Shown piece after piece: positions 15,701 to 28,111 of a stretch of 64,000 bases of DNA (the first letter of the stretch is position 1; each line of letters opens with the position of its first letter). Location: NCBI GenBank assembly GCA_947044405.1, contig CAMRHE010000459.1:186001-250000 (forward strand), given 5' to 3'. Under the pieces are notes generated by a model. It made no database searches and was not told the origin of the DNA. It was given only the letters and a program-made list of their open reading frames with translations. A program made the position numbers and the translations under genes. The stretch comes from Leptodactylus fallax (taxonomy: Eukaryota > Chordata > Amphibia > Anura > Leptodactylidae).

Positions 15701-16863
15701 CATTACATACATACACACACTGCACACACATTACATACATACACACACTGCACACACATTACATACATACACACACTGCACACACATTACATACATACAC
15801 ACACTGTACAGACATTACATACATACACACACTGCACAGACATTACATACATACACACACTGCACAGACATACATACATACATACACACACTGCACACAC
15901 ATTACATACATATACACACTGCACACACATTACATACATACACACACTGCACAGACATTACTACATACATACACACACTGCACAGACATTACATACCCCA
16001 CACACACACTGCACACCACACACACATACATACATACACACACACACAGACATTACATACATACCCACACTGTACAGACATTACATACATACACACACTG
16101 TACAGACTTTACATACATACCCCCACACACACATTACATACATACCCCCACACACACATATTACACACATACCTACACTGCACAAACATTACATACATAC
16201 ATACACACACTGCACAGACATTACATACATACCCCCACACACACATTACATACATACCCCCACACACACATTACATACATACATACACACACAGCACAGA
16301 CATTACATACATACACACACTGTACAGACATTACATACATACACACACTGCACAGACATTACATACATACACACACTGCACACACATTACATACATATAC
16401 ACACTGCACACACATTACATACATACACACACTGCACAGACATTACATACATACACACACTGCACAGACATTACATACATACACACACTGCACACACATT
16501 ACATACATACACACACTGCACACACATTACATACATACCCCCACACACACATTACATACATACACATACTGCACACACATTACATACATACATACACACA
16601 CAGCACAGACATTACATACATACACACACTGTACAGACATTACATACATACACACACTGTACAGACATTACATACATACCCCCACACACACATTACATAC
16701 ATACCCCCACACACACACATTACACACATACCTACACACGCACACACATTACATACATACACACACTGCACACACATTACATACATACATACACACACAG
16801 CACAGACATTACATACATACCCCCACACACACACATTACACACATACCTACACTGCACACACA
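9743..16863. repeat. 28-bp CA-rich satellite, right block
   Basis: Continuation of the array at 4517-8100, roughly 250 further units. Rare variants repeat in the same order in both blocks (ATACAAACACTG near 6640 and 11205; ATACGTACACAC near 6993 and 11560), showing higher-order duplication. From about 13.6 kb onward the units are shorter and less regular, with CCCCCACACACACATTACA variants becoming common near the right edge. No gene is present; all open frames are periodic. Confidence 0.97.
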
Positions 16864-17520
16864 TGTCCATACATGGAGTTGATTCAGGGAGGAAGGTGGA
16901 TGGTTAAAATTGGAAGCGCTCACCTCTTTCCCCCTAGACCACTGCAAAAAAAATTTTTTAGTTGCCTTTATGCAATAGATAGCGGCGGATAATATTTACC
17001 TTCCTCACTCCAGGGTTTTGGTCTGGTCTGAGCTGTAGGCTAAGAACTGTACTCCGGGGTCATTAGACTAAGGGGCCTTATCTATTTTGTGCAGATTGAG
17101 GAGATATTAAAGGGTCTGATATGCAGGGGTCGATGGTGGCCCTGGGGCCATCGGTAGAAGCCATCATGGTGGTCTGGGCCTAAGGGAGAAGAAAAATGAG
17201 AAAGAATGTCTACAGTCAGAGAAGGCGTCATCGACAGTTACTGGATGTATACAGGAGCCGTCACCTCTACTGACTAGTAAATCCTTGTATTGCCCTGTTA
17301 TTCATAAGCTTTCAATCCTTGGTCTACCCCGACATACACACATGCATACATACACACACTACACACATGTATATACACATGCACTCACACATTGCACATT
17401 TTCAGCCCCTTGCCTTTAGCTCTCATATACAGTGCTGATATCTATCTCCTCCATATTCTAGACAATTCCAGGAGTTGAGCTTTAGTTAGTAATCCTCAGA
17501 AGGTTTCTGTAAAACATAAT
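16864..17520. other. Spacer between two arrays
   Basis: No coding family recognised. A short degraded CA/TACA patch at about 17337-17400 may be a relic of the neighbouring 28-bp satellite. The remainder shows nothing I can assign. Confidence 0.5.
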
Positions 17521-18725
17521 GCAGAATACTCTTAGGGCCCCTAGGAACCTATCTATAAAACATAGTGTAGAATACTCTTAGGGCTCCTAGGAACCTACCT
17601 ATAAAACATAGTGTAGAATACTCTTAGGGCTCCTAGGAACCTATCTATAAAACATAGTGTAGAACACTCTTAGGGCTCCAAGGAACCTATCTATAAAACA
17701 TAGTGTAGAATACTCTTAGGGCTCCTAGGAACCTATCTATAAAACATAGTGTAGAATACTCTTAGGGCTCCTAGGAACCTATCTATAAAACATAGTGTAG
17801 AACACTCTTAGGGCTCCTAGGAACCTATCTATAAAACATAGTGTAGAATACTCTTAGGGCTCCTAGGAACCTATCTATAAAACATAGTGTAGAATACTCT
17901 TAGGGCTCCTAGGAACCTATCTATAAAACACAGTGTAGAATACTCTTAGGGCTCCTAGGACATCTACCTATAAAACATAGTGTAGAATACTCTTAGGGCT
18001 CCTAGGACTATCTATCTATAAAACATAGTGTAGAACACTCTTAGGGCTCCTAGGAACCTATCTATAAAACATAGTGTAGAACACTCTTAGGGCTCCTAGG
18101 AACCTATCTATAAAACACAGTGTAGAATACTCTTAGGGCTCCTAGGAACCTATCTATAAAACACAGTGTAGAATACTCTTAGGGCTCCTAGGACTACCTA
18201 TCTATAAAACATAGTGTAGAACACTCTTAGGGCTCCTAGGAACCTATCTATAAAACACAGTGTAGAATACTCTTAGGGCTCCTAGGACATCTATCTATAA
18301 AACATAGTATAGAATACTCTTAAGGCTCCTAGGACTATATATCTATAAAACATAGTGTAGAATACTCTTAGGGCTCCTAGGAACCTATCTATAAAACATA
18401 GTGTAGAACAATCCTAGGGCTCCAAGGAACCTATCTATAAAACATAGTGTAGAATACTCTTAGGGCTCCTAGGAACCTATCTATAAAACATAGTGTAGAA
18501 CACTCTTAGGGCTCCTAGGAACCTATCTATAAAACATAGTGTAGAATACTCTTAGGGCTCCAAGGAACCTATCTATAAAACATAGTGTAGAATACTCTCA
18601 GGGCTCCTAGGAACCTACCTATAAAACATAGTGTAGAATACTCTTAGGACTACTAGGAACCTATCTATAAAACATAGTGTAGAACAATCCTAGGGCTCCA
18701 AGGAACCTATCTATAAAACATAAAA
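17521..18725. repeat. 46-bp minisatellite, related to the 28.1-30.0 kb array
   Basis: About 26 tandem units with the segments CTCTTAGGGCTCCTAGGA, ACCTATCTATAAAACATA and GTGTAGAATA. Several units contain CTCCTAGGACTAT.TATCTATA instead (for example at 18325-18345), the sequence that dominates the array at 28112-30028. The array ends in TATCTATAAAACATAAAACAC. Confidence 0.97.
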
Positions 18726-19008
18726 CACTCATTTTAACAAATTTAACATTTAGTTACCCTTTTTTTTGGAGGAAAAGCTGCTTGTCTCTAGTTTTTATAC
18801 ACACATGGCGGTTATATTGCAAAAAGCAATGGTTTTGTAGAAAAATTATCCCGTTTTGATGGCTTGTAAGTGTTACAGGGGCTTATTGTTATTTGTGAAA
18901 AATTTGTGTCTGTGAGCTATAGTGGAGTGTGATGGCGGGGCAGGCGGCAGGACATGTCTGGTGAATGGTGGTAGATATTTAGGAGTAGCATCGGCAGCAG
19001 TACAGTAA
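18726..19008. other. Spacer, no gene recognised
   Basis: AT-rich sequence with a poly-T run; nothing further seen. Confidence 0.4.
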
Positions 19009-19200
19009 ATGGAAGATGATGATACAGGGATGGGCCCGGCCTGGCAGCTGGAAAAGCTCAAATATCTTCTGAAATGGAAAAGATTCTCTGATCCTGAGAA
19101 CAACACTTGGGAGGCCAAAAATAACCTGGAAGATCCTGCCAGTTATCCCTGTATGGGAGCAAATGCCGCATCAACATCATGTTGGCAGAGAGACAAATGA
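19009..19200 (+). pseudogene. Chromodomain-like fragment (HP1/CBX-type resemblance)
   Basis: A 63-codon frame contains KLKYLLKWKRFSDPENNTWE followed by a NLEDP turn. This matches the middle of a chromodomain: a beta strand with YLLKWK, a FSD turn, then the NTWE aromatic-cage segment. Chromodomains of HP1/CBX proteins bind methylated histone tails; some retrotransposon integrases also carry one. There is no preceding N-terminal strand, no chromoshadow domain and no intron evidence, so it looks like a decayed processed copy or a transposon fragment. Downstream residues do not resemble the family. Confidence 0.4.
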
Positions 19201-19747
19201 CAAAATCTCCTGAAAATTTTGGGGTGGAATATCAGTGTGCCTGGCTGGGGCTGAAAAAGCTGGACTATCTTCCAAAAATGATCATAATTGTTCTTCTTCC
19301 TTTCACGTTTCTCCTCTCCATTGTCCCTGTGGTTTGCTGTCTGCAGTTATCCTTCACCATATTCTGCTGCTCAAACTGATGCTCCAGCCTGTGCAACACT
19401 CAATGTGCACTGCACCTTACAGCCATGACATGAAGGAGGGGCAGTGTAAGTAATGGGTGGGAAATGGCCCAGTGTGGTGGAACAGAAGGTGATGGGTCCC
19501 CCCTGATAGTGACACTGTCCCTGCCCTGCAGCTGTGAGGTGATGTCAGTACTAGCAAGCACCAGGCCGCACTACATTTCTAGTCTGTGGCCACTTATGCT
19601 CCAATCATTCACCCAGTGGGCCATAACAGCTCATGTATTGTCTCCTGCCCATAATTGATGCTCCACGTATTGAGGGTGGCGGCACCTTACTCCATATGGA
19701 CATTTACAAGGAGAGGCCCACATGGCCATCAAGCAGAGACAACCTTC

Positions 19748-20296
19748 CTAGAGAAATAATGGCGGCCAGGTATTCTCCATGGAGACTGTGCGCTGCCACC
19801 AGCTGGTGATACGCAGCAGACCAGCCGATGACTGGGGGCAGATTGTGTGGAGGAGGAGAAGCAGATGGATATGATAATAATGAATGATAATGTGACAATG
19901 ACCACCATGTGTTAGGTGTGGAATAGATGTGTCCTGTCTACAAAGACGATCATGGGGAGAAGGAATGGAATGGTCTCCTCGCTTACTTGGTGTTAATTCA
20001 ATTTTGCAAATATGTTGGTGACGCCATTTCATGTGAGTACAGAGAGTCGTAGTCCCTACATATGTGCCTGCACACCCACGGACAATTATGTGTTTGCACA
20101 TCTTGCACCTTGCCATGGATTTGTCATATGGTATGTACATGTGCCTTAGATCTACCCCAGGCGGGTCTTTTGGATGTTGGGCTTGCATGTTGGGTGGAAC
20201 TTCGGGAAAAAGTCTTGGCCTATGAGAAATTTCTCTCTCAGCAGATGCCACATGACTACTAGAGTGGGGATCTGTGCCAGGGAAGATAAAGGACAT
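19748..20296 (-). pseudogene. BED zinc-finger fragment, hAT-transposase-like
   Basis: A 182-codon minus frame contains ARCKMCKHIIVRGCAGTYVG, then TTTLCTHMKWRHQ. The spacing is Cys-x2-Cys, about two dozen residues, His-x4-His, the signature of BED-type zinc fingers. These bind DNA and occur at the N-terminus of hAT transposases and of ZBED proteins derived from them. No hAT catalytic or dimerisation domain follows in frame; the downstream part is His- and Leu-rich and looks out of frame. Most likely a relic of a hAT transposon. Confidence 0.5.
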
Positions 20297-22030
20297 TAAA
20301 GAAAGACAGCATGGTAAATTACATGTTGAGGAGGAACACTCAATATTTGTGGGTCACTGCTTTCAAAAAAGTCTTTATTCTCAGGAAGTACGACAACTCT
20401 GTGGCTACTGGTGGGGCTATCAAGGACAGAAGTAGTGTTGCTGTTGCCATCCACATTCTTATTGTTAGTGGTGCTTGAACAAGTTTTTCCTCCACTGCCT
20501 CATTTTGCCTTTTTCCCTGTCCTGTTTTTTCCAGTCATTTTACTGCACACTGCTTAGTGATGTCTGACACTGTGTTTTTTATTTTTTTTTACCAAAAAAT
20601 ATTTCAAGAAAAATTGCAAAGTACTAAAAGGGTCACCTTCTGGTCAGTGAGTATTAAACGAGATCACTACAACTGTGTCAGTCAGTTGATATTAAATAAC
20701 AATATATTTTTTTCAGATTAGTGCAGGGCAGGCTTTTTTTTTCAGATTAGTGCAGGCTAGACTGTATATTAGGTGAACACACCAAAAAAAAATCCTTTTT
20801 TTTTTTTTTAGCTTAGCAGCTGCACTACTACTACTGTGTGTAATGTATAATTCTATCTGTCTGTCTATCTTATGATTGTATCTATAATTATATATACGCA
20901 CTTGCGCATACAAACACTTAAGCAATTAATATTTTGTTCAGATTAACAAGAACGTTCCATCACACTGTGTATGGATCAGTCACCAGTGTGAAAAAATAGC
21001 CTACGAAATTACAAAATGCTTTTTTTTTTAAGATTAGTTCAGGCTGGACTGTATATTGGATGAACAACAAGAAACTGCTTGTATATAACAGAGTTATTTT
21101 TTTTTATGATTTGCGTAGGAGAAATCAGTATTTAGCTATTAAAACAGCAGCATGTATTTAATGAAAAAGTGTTAACACTTGCCCAAAAAAAGTCCTTAAC
21201 AAAACATTTTTCATCAACAGGATTGTCTTCTCAGTATAAAAATATGTTTAGAGAATGTATAGAGATGAAACTGCTCTATTAAACAAGTGTCAGAAATATA
21301 GATTTGTGAAAGGAAAGGGTTAACTGTGCGTGTAAGCAGCAGAAGAAGCGCAGATTCCCCCAGGCACTGTGTCTATGATCCTATTGAATTCTAGCACTAT
21401 TCGTCCTGTGTAATTTCTTGATCTTCTAGGTTCTCCTCGTCCTCTCACTATTGCTGGTATTCCTATTGATTTTTCTGTACTGTGCTATGATACAGTGAGA
21501 TGGATCACAGAACTGATTCGTCTGTCTCTACTAACATGGCGGAGGCAGGACAGGAACATATTTCTGAGACTTTATTTGCAACATAAAACTATTTCATTAT
21601 GAAGTATTAGTAAGACATAGAGAAGGCAGAAAACTGGTAAATAGTTCAACAGCTGGAATAACTCCAGAACTAATCCCTCTTCAGTGGAAAGGCTGCGGGG
21701 AGGGAGACTCCCCCTCCTCCACCACATATGCACATCACTCAGGACATCAGTTGAGGACATCCTGCTGTATATGGAGTACACTTTAGCAGTGAGCAGTATC
21801 TATATTTGTGCAATGTATTTATAACACTGACAATTACAAGGAAGAACATATACTGTATTTACACACACTTCCTCTTCCTACAAGGCTATCCACTCAGTCT
21901 CTCTCTAACTCAGTTCACTTCTGACCTACAGACCGAGAACGATTCCTGCCCTAGCTGCAGGGAACCCAAGGAGCGACTTCACATGTTGCCCTGACACTAC
22001 ACTCATCGGTCACCACCACATCGTGACATT
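20297..22030. other. AT-rich interspersed-repeat-like sequence, no gene recognised
   Basis: Several T-rich tracts and three near-identical short blocks (GATTAGTGCAGGCTAGACTG-like, near 20715, 20745 and 21040) suggest old repeat tails. The minus frame at 20713-20925 and others show no family motif. Confidence 0.4.
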
Positions 22031-22044
22031 ATACTCCTGTCGTC

Positions 22045-25000
22045 GGGGGGCGTGGCCTGGCTATGGAGGAGTGAGGCTGTGTTTTCCTCAGCTCCCTCCC
22101 TGGCTTACCCGGACCATCGCTGATCCTGCTGACCGGATCATTTTCTGCCCCCAGAATCATGGGCAAGTCCCGGCGGTTCTCCACCAGATCCTCCTCTACC
22201 CCTCCTGGGGCCTCCACGGAGTCCACCATGGTCAAATACCTGTGGGGCCCGGCCGCTCCCGGACTACAACTTGGGCCCTCTAAGATGGCGCCCGATGTCG
22301 CCGCCTCATCAAGCGGCACCTCCGCAAGTCCCCAGCCGGCGGCCGCAGCGACACCAGATATAGAGGCGCACCGGCCCCTACGAACAACTGGGGCCTGCTC
22401 CATCAGCCCCCCGGAGCCTGATGGGTTTACCCCCAGATTTTACAAGTCCTTCCGAGACCTCCTCTCTCCAATAATGGCCCGTGTCTTTAACAGTGTTGAC
22501 GACACCACTCCATTTGCCTCCCAATCCCTATCAGCCCTTATCACAGTCCTCCCCAAACCTGGGAAAGATCCGTCCAGTTGTGCCAGCTATCGCCCGATTT
22601 CCCTGCTCAACATCGACATTAAATTATTTGCCAAATTGCTGGCTAACCAACTGTCCCCTTTGATGCCGAGCCTGGTTCACACTGACCAGGTTGGCTTTAT
22701 CTCAGGCCACGAGGCCAGGGACAATATTTACAAGACGCTCCTGGCGATCTCCGCGGCACGCGTTACTGATACCCCCATGTGCTTGCTCTCTGTAGACGCT
22801 GAGAAAGCATTCGACCGCATACATTGGGGCTTCCTGCGGGCCACACTCCAGCAAATTGGAGTTGGCTCAGGGTACTTGAGTAAGGTGCTTTCTCTCTATG
22901 GCGACGCGTCGGCACGGGTGCGGGTTAACGGGCTTCTCTCCAACTCCTTTCCGGTCCGAAATGGTACGCGACAGGGTTGCCCCCTGTCTCCTCTTTTATA
23001 TGCACTGGTCATGGAACATCTAGCGACTGCCTTACGGAACTGTCCTAGTGTCCATGGCGTGCAGCTGGGCAACCGCCAGGTCAAAACGGCTTTATACGCC
23101 GACGACCTCCTCTTATACATCTCTCAGCCGCGCGTTTCCTTTCCGTCCATCCTGCGTGAGTTCCGTCGCTTTGGCCACCTGAGTAATTTCAAGGTAAATC
23201 TCTCTAAGAGTGAGGCCCTCAATATCACCTTGCCCCCAGCAGAAGCAGCCCTCCTTGCGAACGAATTCCCCTTCAAATGGCACTGCACTTCCATTAAATA
23301 TCTCGGGATCCACATCCCTTCAGACCTCTCCCTTCTCTACCGCCTTAATTACTTACCGTTCCTTGAATCCCTTTCGACGGATCTGTGGAAATATGGTTCC
23401 CTCATGCTCTCATGGTTTGGTCGCATCAACGCGCTAAAAATGGATGTCATGCCCTGGTTATTATATGTGTTCCAGGCTTTGCCCATTCCAATACCACGCT
23501 CCTTTTTTGCTCGCGTCCAGACTTTGTTTGGGAGATTTGTGTGGGGAGCGTCACGAAGCAGGTTACGCTTCCGGACATTGACGCGGCGTAGACATCGCGG
23601 TGGTGCGGGCCTGCCTGACCCTAGAATATACCATCGCGCGACAGTACTGTTGCGCCTTTTTGACTGGCGCTATCGCGGGGCGGACAAGCAGTGGGTCTCT
23701 ATAGAGGCCGATTTACTGTCAGTTCATCTCCCCTCCCTGCCCTGGGTTCCGTCTCACTTTCACCCCAGTATTATTAGACACTCCATTTTATCCTCTCATT
23801 TCCTCAAGATCTGGGATTCCATAAGCGCAGGTGGTCGCATAGCCAGAGTCCCGGGTCCTCTCAGCCCTCTGTTCCGAAATCCCATGTTCCCACCGGGTTG
23901 CTCCGCCGACAGATTTCTTTGCTGGTTGGCTAGGGATGGTGTTCGTTTGCATCAGGTCATGGATGGCACTTCTCTTCCTTCTCTGTCACAATTGCAAGCC
24001 TCTCATCCAAATCTCTGATTGTCCTGGTTGGAACATGGCCAGCTCACTACCTTCATCCGCAGGTTCTCCCTGCTTCCCATGCTCTCATCCTCTTTAACTG
24101 ACCTGGAGCTTGCCCTTTCCCAGACTGACACCACTCTGCGCGCCCTCTCTGTTCTTTACGGCATTCTCCTCCAAGATGCTACACCTGGGCCCCCTTCCTA
24201 CATTGGCCCCTGGGAGTCTGACCTCGGTATTTGCCTTTCTACTGCCGACTGGGATAAATCCTACCTGTACACGCACAAACTCCCGCTGTCCTGTGGCGCG
24301 CAGGAAAAGAATTACAAAATACTGACCCGCTGGTACCGCTGTCCTGACCTCTTACATAGGATCTACCCTGGCGTCTCTGACTGGTGTTGGCGCTGTGGTT
24401 TCGAAAAAGGCACCTTATATCATATCTGGTGGGAATGCGCGGCCCTTAAACCCTTCTGGGATGCCGTCTTTGAGCTTTATGCTAAAGTGAGTGGCAGATC
24501 TGTCACGCCTTCACCCCAGCTCGCACTTCTCTCCATTATACCGGGGAGGGTTTCTGCCGTTAAAAAAGACCTTTTGCGACATTTCCTCACTGCCGCCAGA
24601 ACAGTTATCCCCAGGCATTGGCGTAGCACTGCTGTGCCTACCCTGGTGGAGTTTCTTCAGGAGCTTCTCCTTATCAGGAGAATGGAGGCCCTGGTGGCTG
24701 AGGACTCGCCCGACCCCTCCAAGTTTGAGTCCCTCTGGCGGCCGTGGGTGGTGTTTCAGGAGTCCTCTGAGTTTCTTCCTTTCTTTTCTTGATTTGGGGT
24801 GGCTCTGTTTTTCTCTTGGTGCACTGTCTGGCTGCTCTCCATTACTAAATTCTCCCTTCTGTTCCTTCTCCTACCCCCTCCACCTGTGTCCCCCCCCTGT
24901 CCTTGTCGTGTCCTTGGTCTCATATGTCTCGTACACCTGTGTACTCCTTTTGGTCCCCCTCCTTTTGTTGTTTGTCTTAATTTACTGTTAGGTGGGTGGC

Positions 25001-25288
25001 CCTGTGATAGCTCTCTACAGTTGACTTTTTAGTTTTTTCAACTATCACCCACCTAAAGTTATAGTCATTTTAGTTGCCATTGTGTTATTTATTTCTGATT
25101 CTGTTGTGGTGGGCTTCGTTGGCCTTTTTACCCAAACTTTTACTACTGTGCCTTCTCCATATATAAGGTGGCCTGCGTGCCCCCCCTGTTATTGTTTTAA
25201 CTGATATTGATGTCATAGCAATGTACCTCCCCTCCCTTTTCTTATTTCTGTTCTTATTGCAAAAAATTTTTAATAAATTTGATTAAAC
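22045..25288 (+). mobile_element. L1/Tx1-type LINE, 5' complete, internally deleted
   Basis: The element starts with a GC-rich 5' end (GGGGGGCGTGGCCTGG) at 22045 and ends in a short A/T tail with AATAAA at 25272-25277. It is flanked by a target-site duplication: ATACTCCTGTCGTC at 22031-22044 and the same word with a 2-nt insertion at 25289-25304. At about 3.24 kb it is far shorter than a full L1 (5-7 kb). It keeps the 5' UTR, the start of ORF1, the reverse-transcriptase part of ORF2, the Cys-rich C-terminus and the 3' UTR, but lacks the ORF2 endonuclease and most of ORF1. Such elements move by target-primed reverse transcription; this copy cannot do so alone. Confidence 0.9.
22159..24792 (+). 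pseudogene. LINE ORF1-ORF2 fusion with one in-frame stop
   Basis: From an ATG at 22159, about 90 codons of Ser/Pro/Ala-rich ORF1-type N-terminus run without a break into the ORF2 reverse transcriptase (PDGFTPRFYKSF onward). RT blocks in order are PKPGKDP..YRPISLLNIDIK, motif A LLSVDAEKAFDRIHW, motif B GTRQGCPLSPLLYA, motif C LYADDLLLY and the LGIHI block. The frame meets TGA at 24016-24018 (codon 620), then stays open to 24792. This tail contains CWRCGFEKGTLYHIWWEC, the Cys/His segment typical of L1-type ORF2 C-termini. The apurinic endonuclease domain is absent, so the fusion reflects an internal deletion. Base composition is much more GC-rich than the flanks. Confidence 0.88.
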
Positions 25289-25304
25289 ATACTCCTCAGT
25301 CGTC

Positions 25305-26329
25305 ACTCATTACAGAGGTCAGGTATTGCCCAGTCAATGGCCACCTGTGCAACTAGCCATCTAACACAGGACCCTTATCCCTCGGTCCTATCAAACACCC
25401 ACCTGTGCAACACCATGCCAAGCAACCATCAACATGGCAGGCTGCACACAGTGAACAACGATCTGTACATGGCCCGGCATCGCCCATCTCTCAGGGTACT
25501 GATGTCAATTCACAGCAACATTTCGATGGTCTCTGTACAGCATGGTGTCACTCCCTTGTTATAGGATGCACAATGCCACAGTCCAATGGCTCAAGCACTC
25601 TGTAAGCCATGCAACATAGTGAGTAACCATCCTTTCTGGCATTGTCGCCCCCTGACCCGGCATACTCTGATGCAACACATCAAGCTAAACTCATGGTCAT
25701 GCAGGCATCGCCACAGTCACTGGCAGTGTGTACAAACCCACTAGATACTGCTTATATTGTTATGCTGTTTGTGCCACTGCCTGTATATACTATTTTATAT
25801 TACGTTTTGTACTGTATGTTATATTGTTTTGCAGGAGTAATCTACTGTAGACCCGGTGCACCCCTATTCAATCCACAGACTTGGCCCATTCCCAGCCGAG
25901 GGTTAGTCAGTTGGGTCTACTGGTGGCAGGGAAGCCGACGAGACCATCTGCAGGAAGAAACCATCATTACAGTCCTGAGACAGAGAAGAAGAGCTGTCTA
26001 AAGCCCCCCTGAAGGGTAAGAGTGCCAAGTTGGAGAAGTTGAGATTTCCAGAACCTTCCAGCCAGGACCCATCCACAAACAGGTAAGCCTGGGATCCTGG
26101 GACTTCATATTATCAGCCCCCATAGTCACTGTGGGAGAGGCAAGATATAGAGTTATTGGAGCGGAGAGAAAAGGCACCGATTTGCCATCTTAATCCTGGG
26201 CATACTCCATCACAAGCCTGGGACCAGCCACCCACAGTGGAACTCCAAACTACTAATCTCATCGGGAAGCTGCACACGTTCCTTGTTAGCTCAGTAAAGT
26301 GACATCATTGGTTTAACTGCACTGTGTTT
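25305..26329. other. No gene recognised; possible noncoding exon
   Basis: No coding family seen. Two good splice-donor words occur: AAGGGTAAGAGT near 26011 and AACAGGTAAGCC near 26080. They could end noncoding exons upstream of the OR gene, as an alternative to the distant leader at 2.7-2.9 kb. Confidence 0.35.
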
Positions 26330-26540
26330 ACCATCAGGGCCCTTCCAAACACCATCACACGGCTCAGGGTAGGAGAGGACCTCTATCCAACTGGACCCCT
26401 ACCACCACCATCAGGTACACTGTCCGGCCTGGGAGGTGGGCTGTAGGAGTTGGTTGAGTGTCTTTGTCCTACCTGTGACATCATAGCTACAACTACAACG
26501 ACTCCCATCCTCCAGTTCCCTTCATTGGGTTGCAGCCCTT
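26330..26540. repeat. Dispersed repeat, diverged partner of 3945-4190
   Basis: Shares ordered blocks with 3945-4190 (ACCATCAGGGCCCTTCCAAA, TACACTGTCCGGCC, GTTGGTTGAGT, ACTCCCATCCTCCAG). Noncoding. Confidence 0.5.
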
Positions 26541-26859
26541 GTGACTTTTGGTAAAGTGGTATATTGCTTGTGGCAGAGGGACTTTTAGAGTCCCCTCAAG
26601 TTCCAGGACCTGGTAACAACTGCTACCTCTGCTCCCCTTATAGCTACACCCTGTGCAGCAGATGCCACAAATCTTTTCATCATTACAGTGGTAGAGAGAG
26701 GGATTGCTCATTTCTAAACCCTTGTGTCTATGTATTTATGGATATTGAAAAGATTGGTGGACATGAATATAAATTATAACAAACTGTAGACCTCTTGTAG
26801 GATTGACCATGCTTTGAGGTTTATTCCTACTCACAACCTGTTATCTATGTACTCATTAC

Positions 26860-26875
26860 AGGAACCTGATCCACA
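26860..26875 (+). promoter_or_regulatory. 3' splice site and 5' leader of OR gene 1
   Basis: TATCTATGTACTCATTACAG ends at 26861 with a pyrimidine-containing tract before AG; the exon then reads GAACCTGATCCACA up to the ATG. The same block, with one or two changes, precedes OR gene 2 at 45442-45477, which supports a conserved acceptor for a noncoding upstream exon. Confidence 0.65.
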
Positions 26876-27823
26876 ATGGGCACCACAAACAAGACCCACA
26901 TATCAATGTTTTTATTTTCAGGAATAACTGATGATGTAACTCTGGTCCCAATTCTTTTCGTCTTCTTCTTGATGGTCTACTTGGTGACATTAGTAGGTAA
27001 CATTGGTATGGTGGTTCTTGTCCTGCAAACCCCAAAGCTCCACACTCCTATGTACTTCTTCTTGACTTTCCTCTCCATGGTGGACCTCCTCTACTCATCA
27101 ATCGTAACTCCTAAGATGCTTTCAGACCTTCTATCCAGGAAGAAGACCATCTCATTTACTGGGTGCACTCTACAGTTATTCTTCTTCGTTGCCATTGCAA
27201 CTACTGAGGTTTTTCTTCTTTCCAACATGTCCTATGACCGATATGTCGCTATCTGCCACCCTCTCCACTATATCTCCATAATGACCAAGAAGAAATGTTG
27301 GTACCTTGTCCTCTTCTCCTTCACTGTCGGCTTCTTGTTCTCAACAGCTCAGACTAGTTGTGTGTTTAGTCTAGATTTCTGTGGATCCAACCTCATAAAC
27401 CACTTCTATTGTGACATCCCTCCTCTGCTCAAATTACCCTGCACGGATACCTTCACCTGTGACATGGTGACCATCTTCATCGTCTCCTCCGGTAGCATTG
27501 GGTCCTTCATGACCATCTTGATCTCATATTCATACATTGTCTCTTCCATCCTCCACATGAAATCAGCTGAGGGCAGGCAGAAGGCCTTCAGTACATGTTC
27601 TGTCCATCTCATCTTGTTCGGCTCTGCCTTCTTTGTCTATCTACGATCTCCCACCAGTGACTTTGGTAAACAGGACAAGGTGGCCTCTGTCTTCTATACA
27701 GTGATAACACCTATGCTGAATCCACTTATCTACAGTATACGAAACCAGGAGGTGAAGAGGGTCCTCATGGTGGTAGCACGGAGAACTCATACATTTTTTA
27801 ATATGAAGAAGACTCCACGTTGA
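26876..27823 (+). CDS. Class II olfactory receptor, OR gene 1
   Basis: A single-exon 315-residue seven-helix odorant receptor, expected in the ciliary membrane of olfactory neurons and coupled to Golf/adenylate cyclase. Features: N-glycosylation site NKT at residue 5; TM1 with GN at 41-42; PMYFFL at 58-63; Cys97 and the extracellular cysteines for disulphides; SYDRYVAICHPLHY at 119-132; TM5 SY; KAFSTC at 236-241; PMLNPLIYS at 279-287. The lack of the long class I-type second loop and the CDIPPLLKL text suggest the OR5/OR8-like part of class II. Compared with OR gene 2, four residues are missing after CSVHL at the start of TM6, an in-frame 12-base loss in a conserved helix. It may fold poorly; otherwise intact. 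Start chosen because it follows the splice acceptor by 14 bases. Confidence 0.93.
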   Translation: MGTTNKTHISMFLFSGITDDVTLVPILFVFFLMVYLVTLVGNIGMVVLVLQTPKLHTPMYFFLTFLSMVDLLYSSIVTPKMLSDLLSRKKTISFTGCTLQLFFFVAIATTEVFLLSNMSYDRYVAICHPLHYISIMTKKKCWYLVLFSFTVGFLFSTAQTSCVFSLDFCGSNLINHFYCDIPPLLKLPCTDTFTCDMVTIFIVSSGSIGSFMTILISYSYIVSSILHMKSAEGRQKAFSTCSVHLILFGSAFFVYLRSPTSDFGKQDKVASVFYTVITPMLNPLIYSIRNQEVKRVLMVVARRTHTFFNMKKTPR

Positions 27824-28111
27824 TCTCTTTGATCCCCTAACTGAATTTATGTCTGGAACTGTGGATAAACTGCTGTTGACTGATCTGTTATTTATATATG
27901 TCTCTACATAGTACTCTGAATGTATGACCCTCCTGTAACTCTGCTTAGCTCAGTAAAGGGATTTTCCACAGGTAGTGTGAACATTTGGCTAATGCTGCAT
28001 TCAATCTCTTCCATGCTCCTCACCAATCTGTGACCTGTCCAATCAATAATTGTTATATCATCTGGGGAAGAATTTACATTCAAAACACTGACACCCGATG
28101 CATGTATTGTC

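Noticed and set aside
22029..22403. 124-codon minus frame over the LINE 5' end
   Set aside because: GC-rich shadow of the LINE 5' UTR/ORF1 region.
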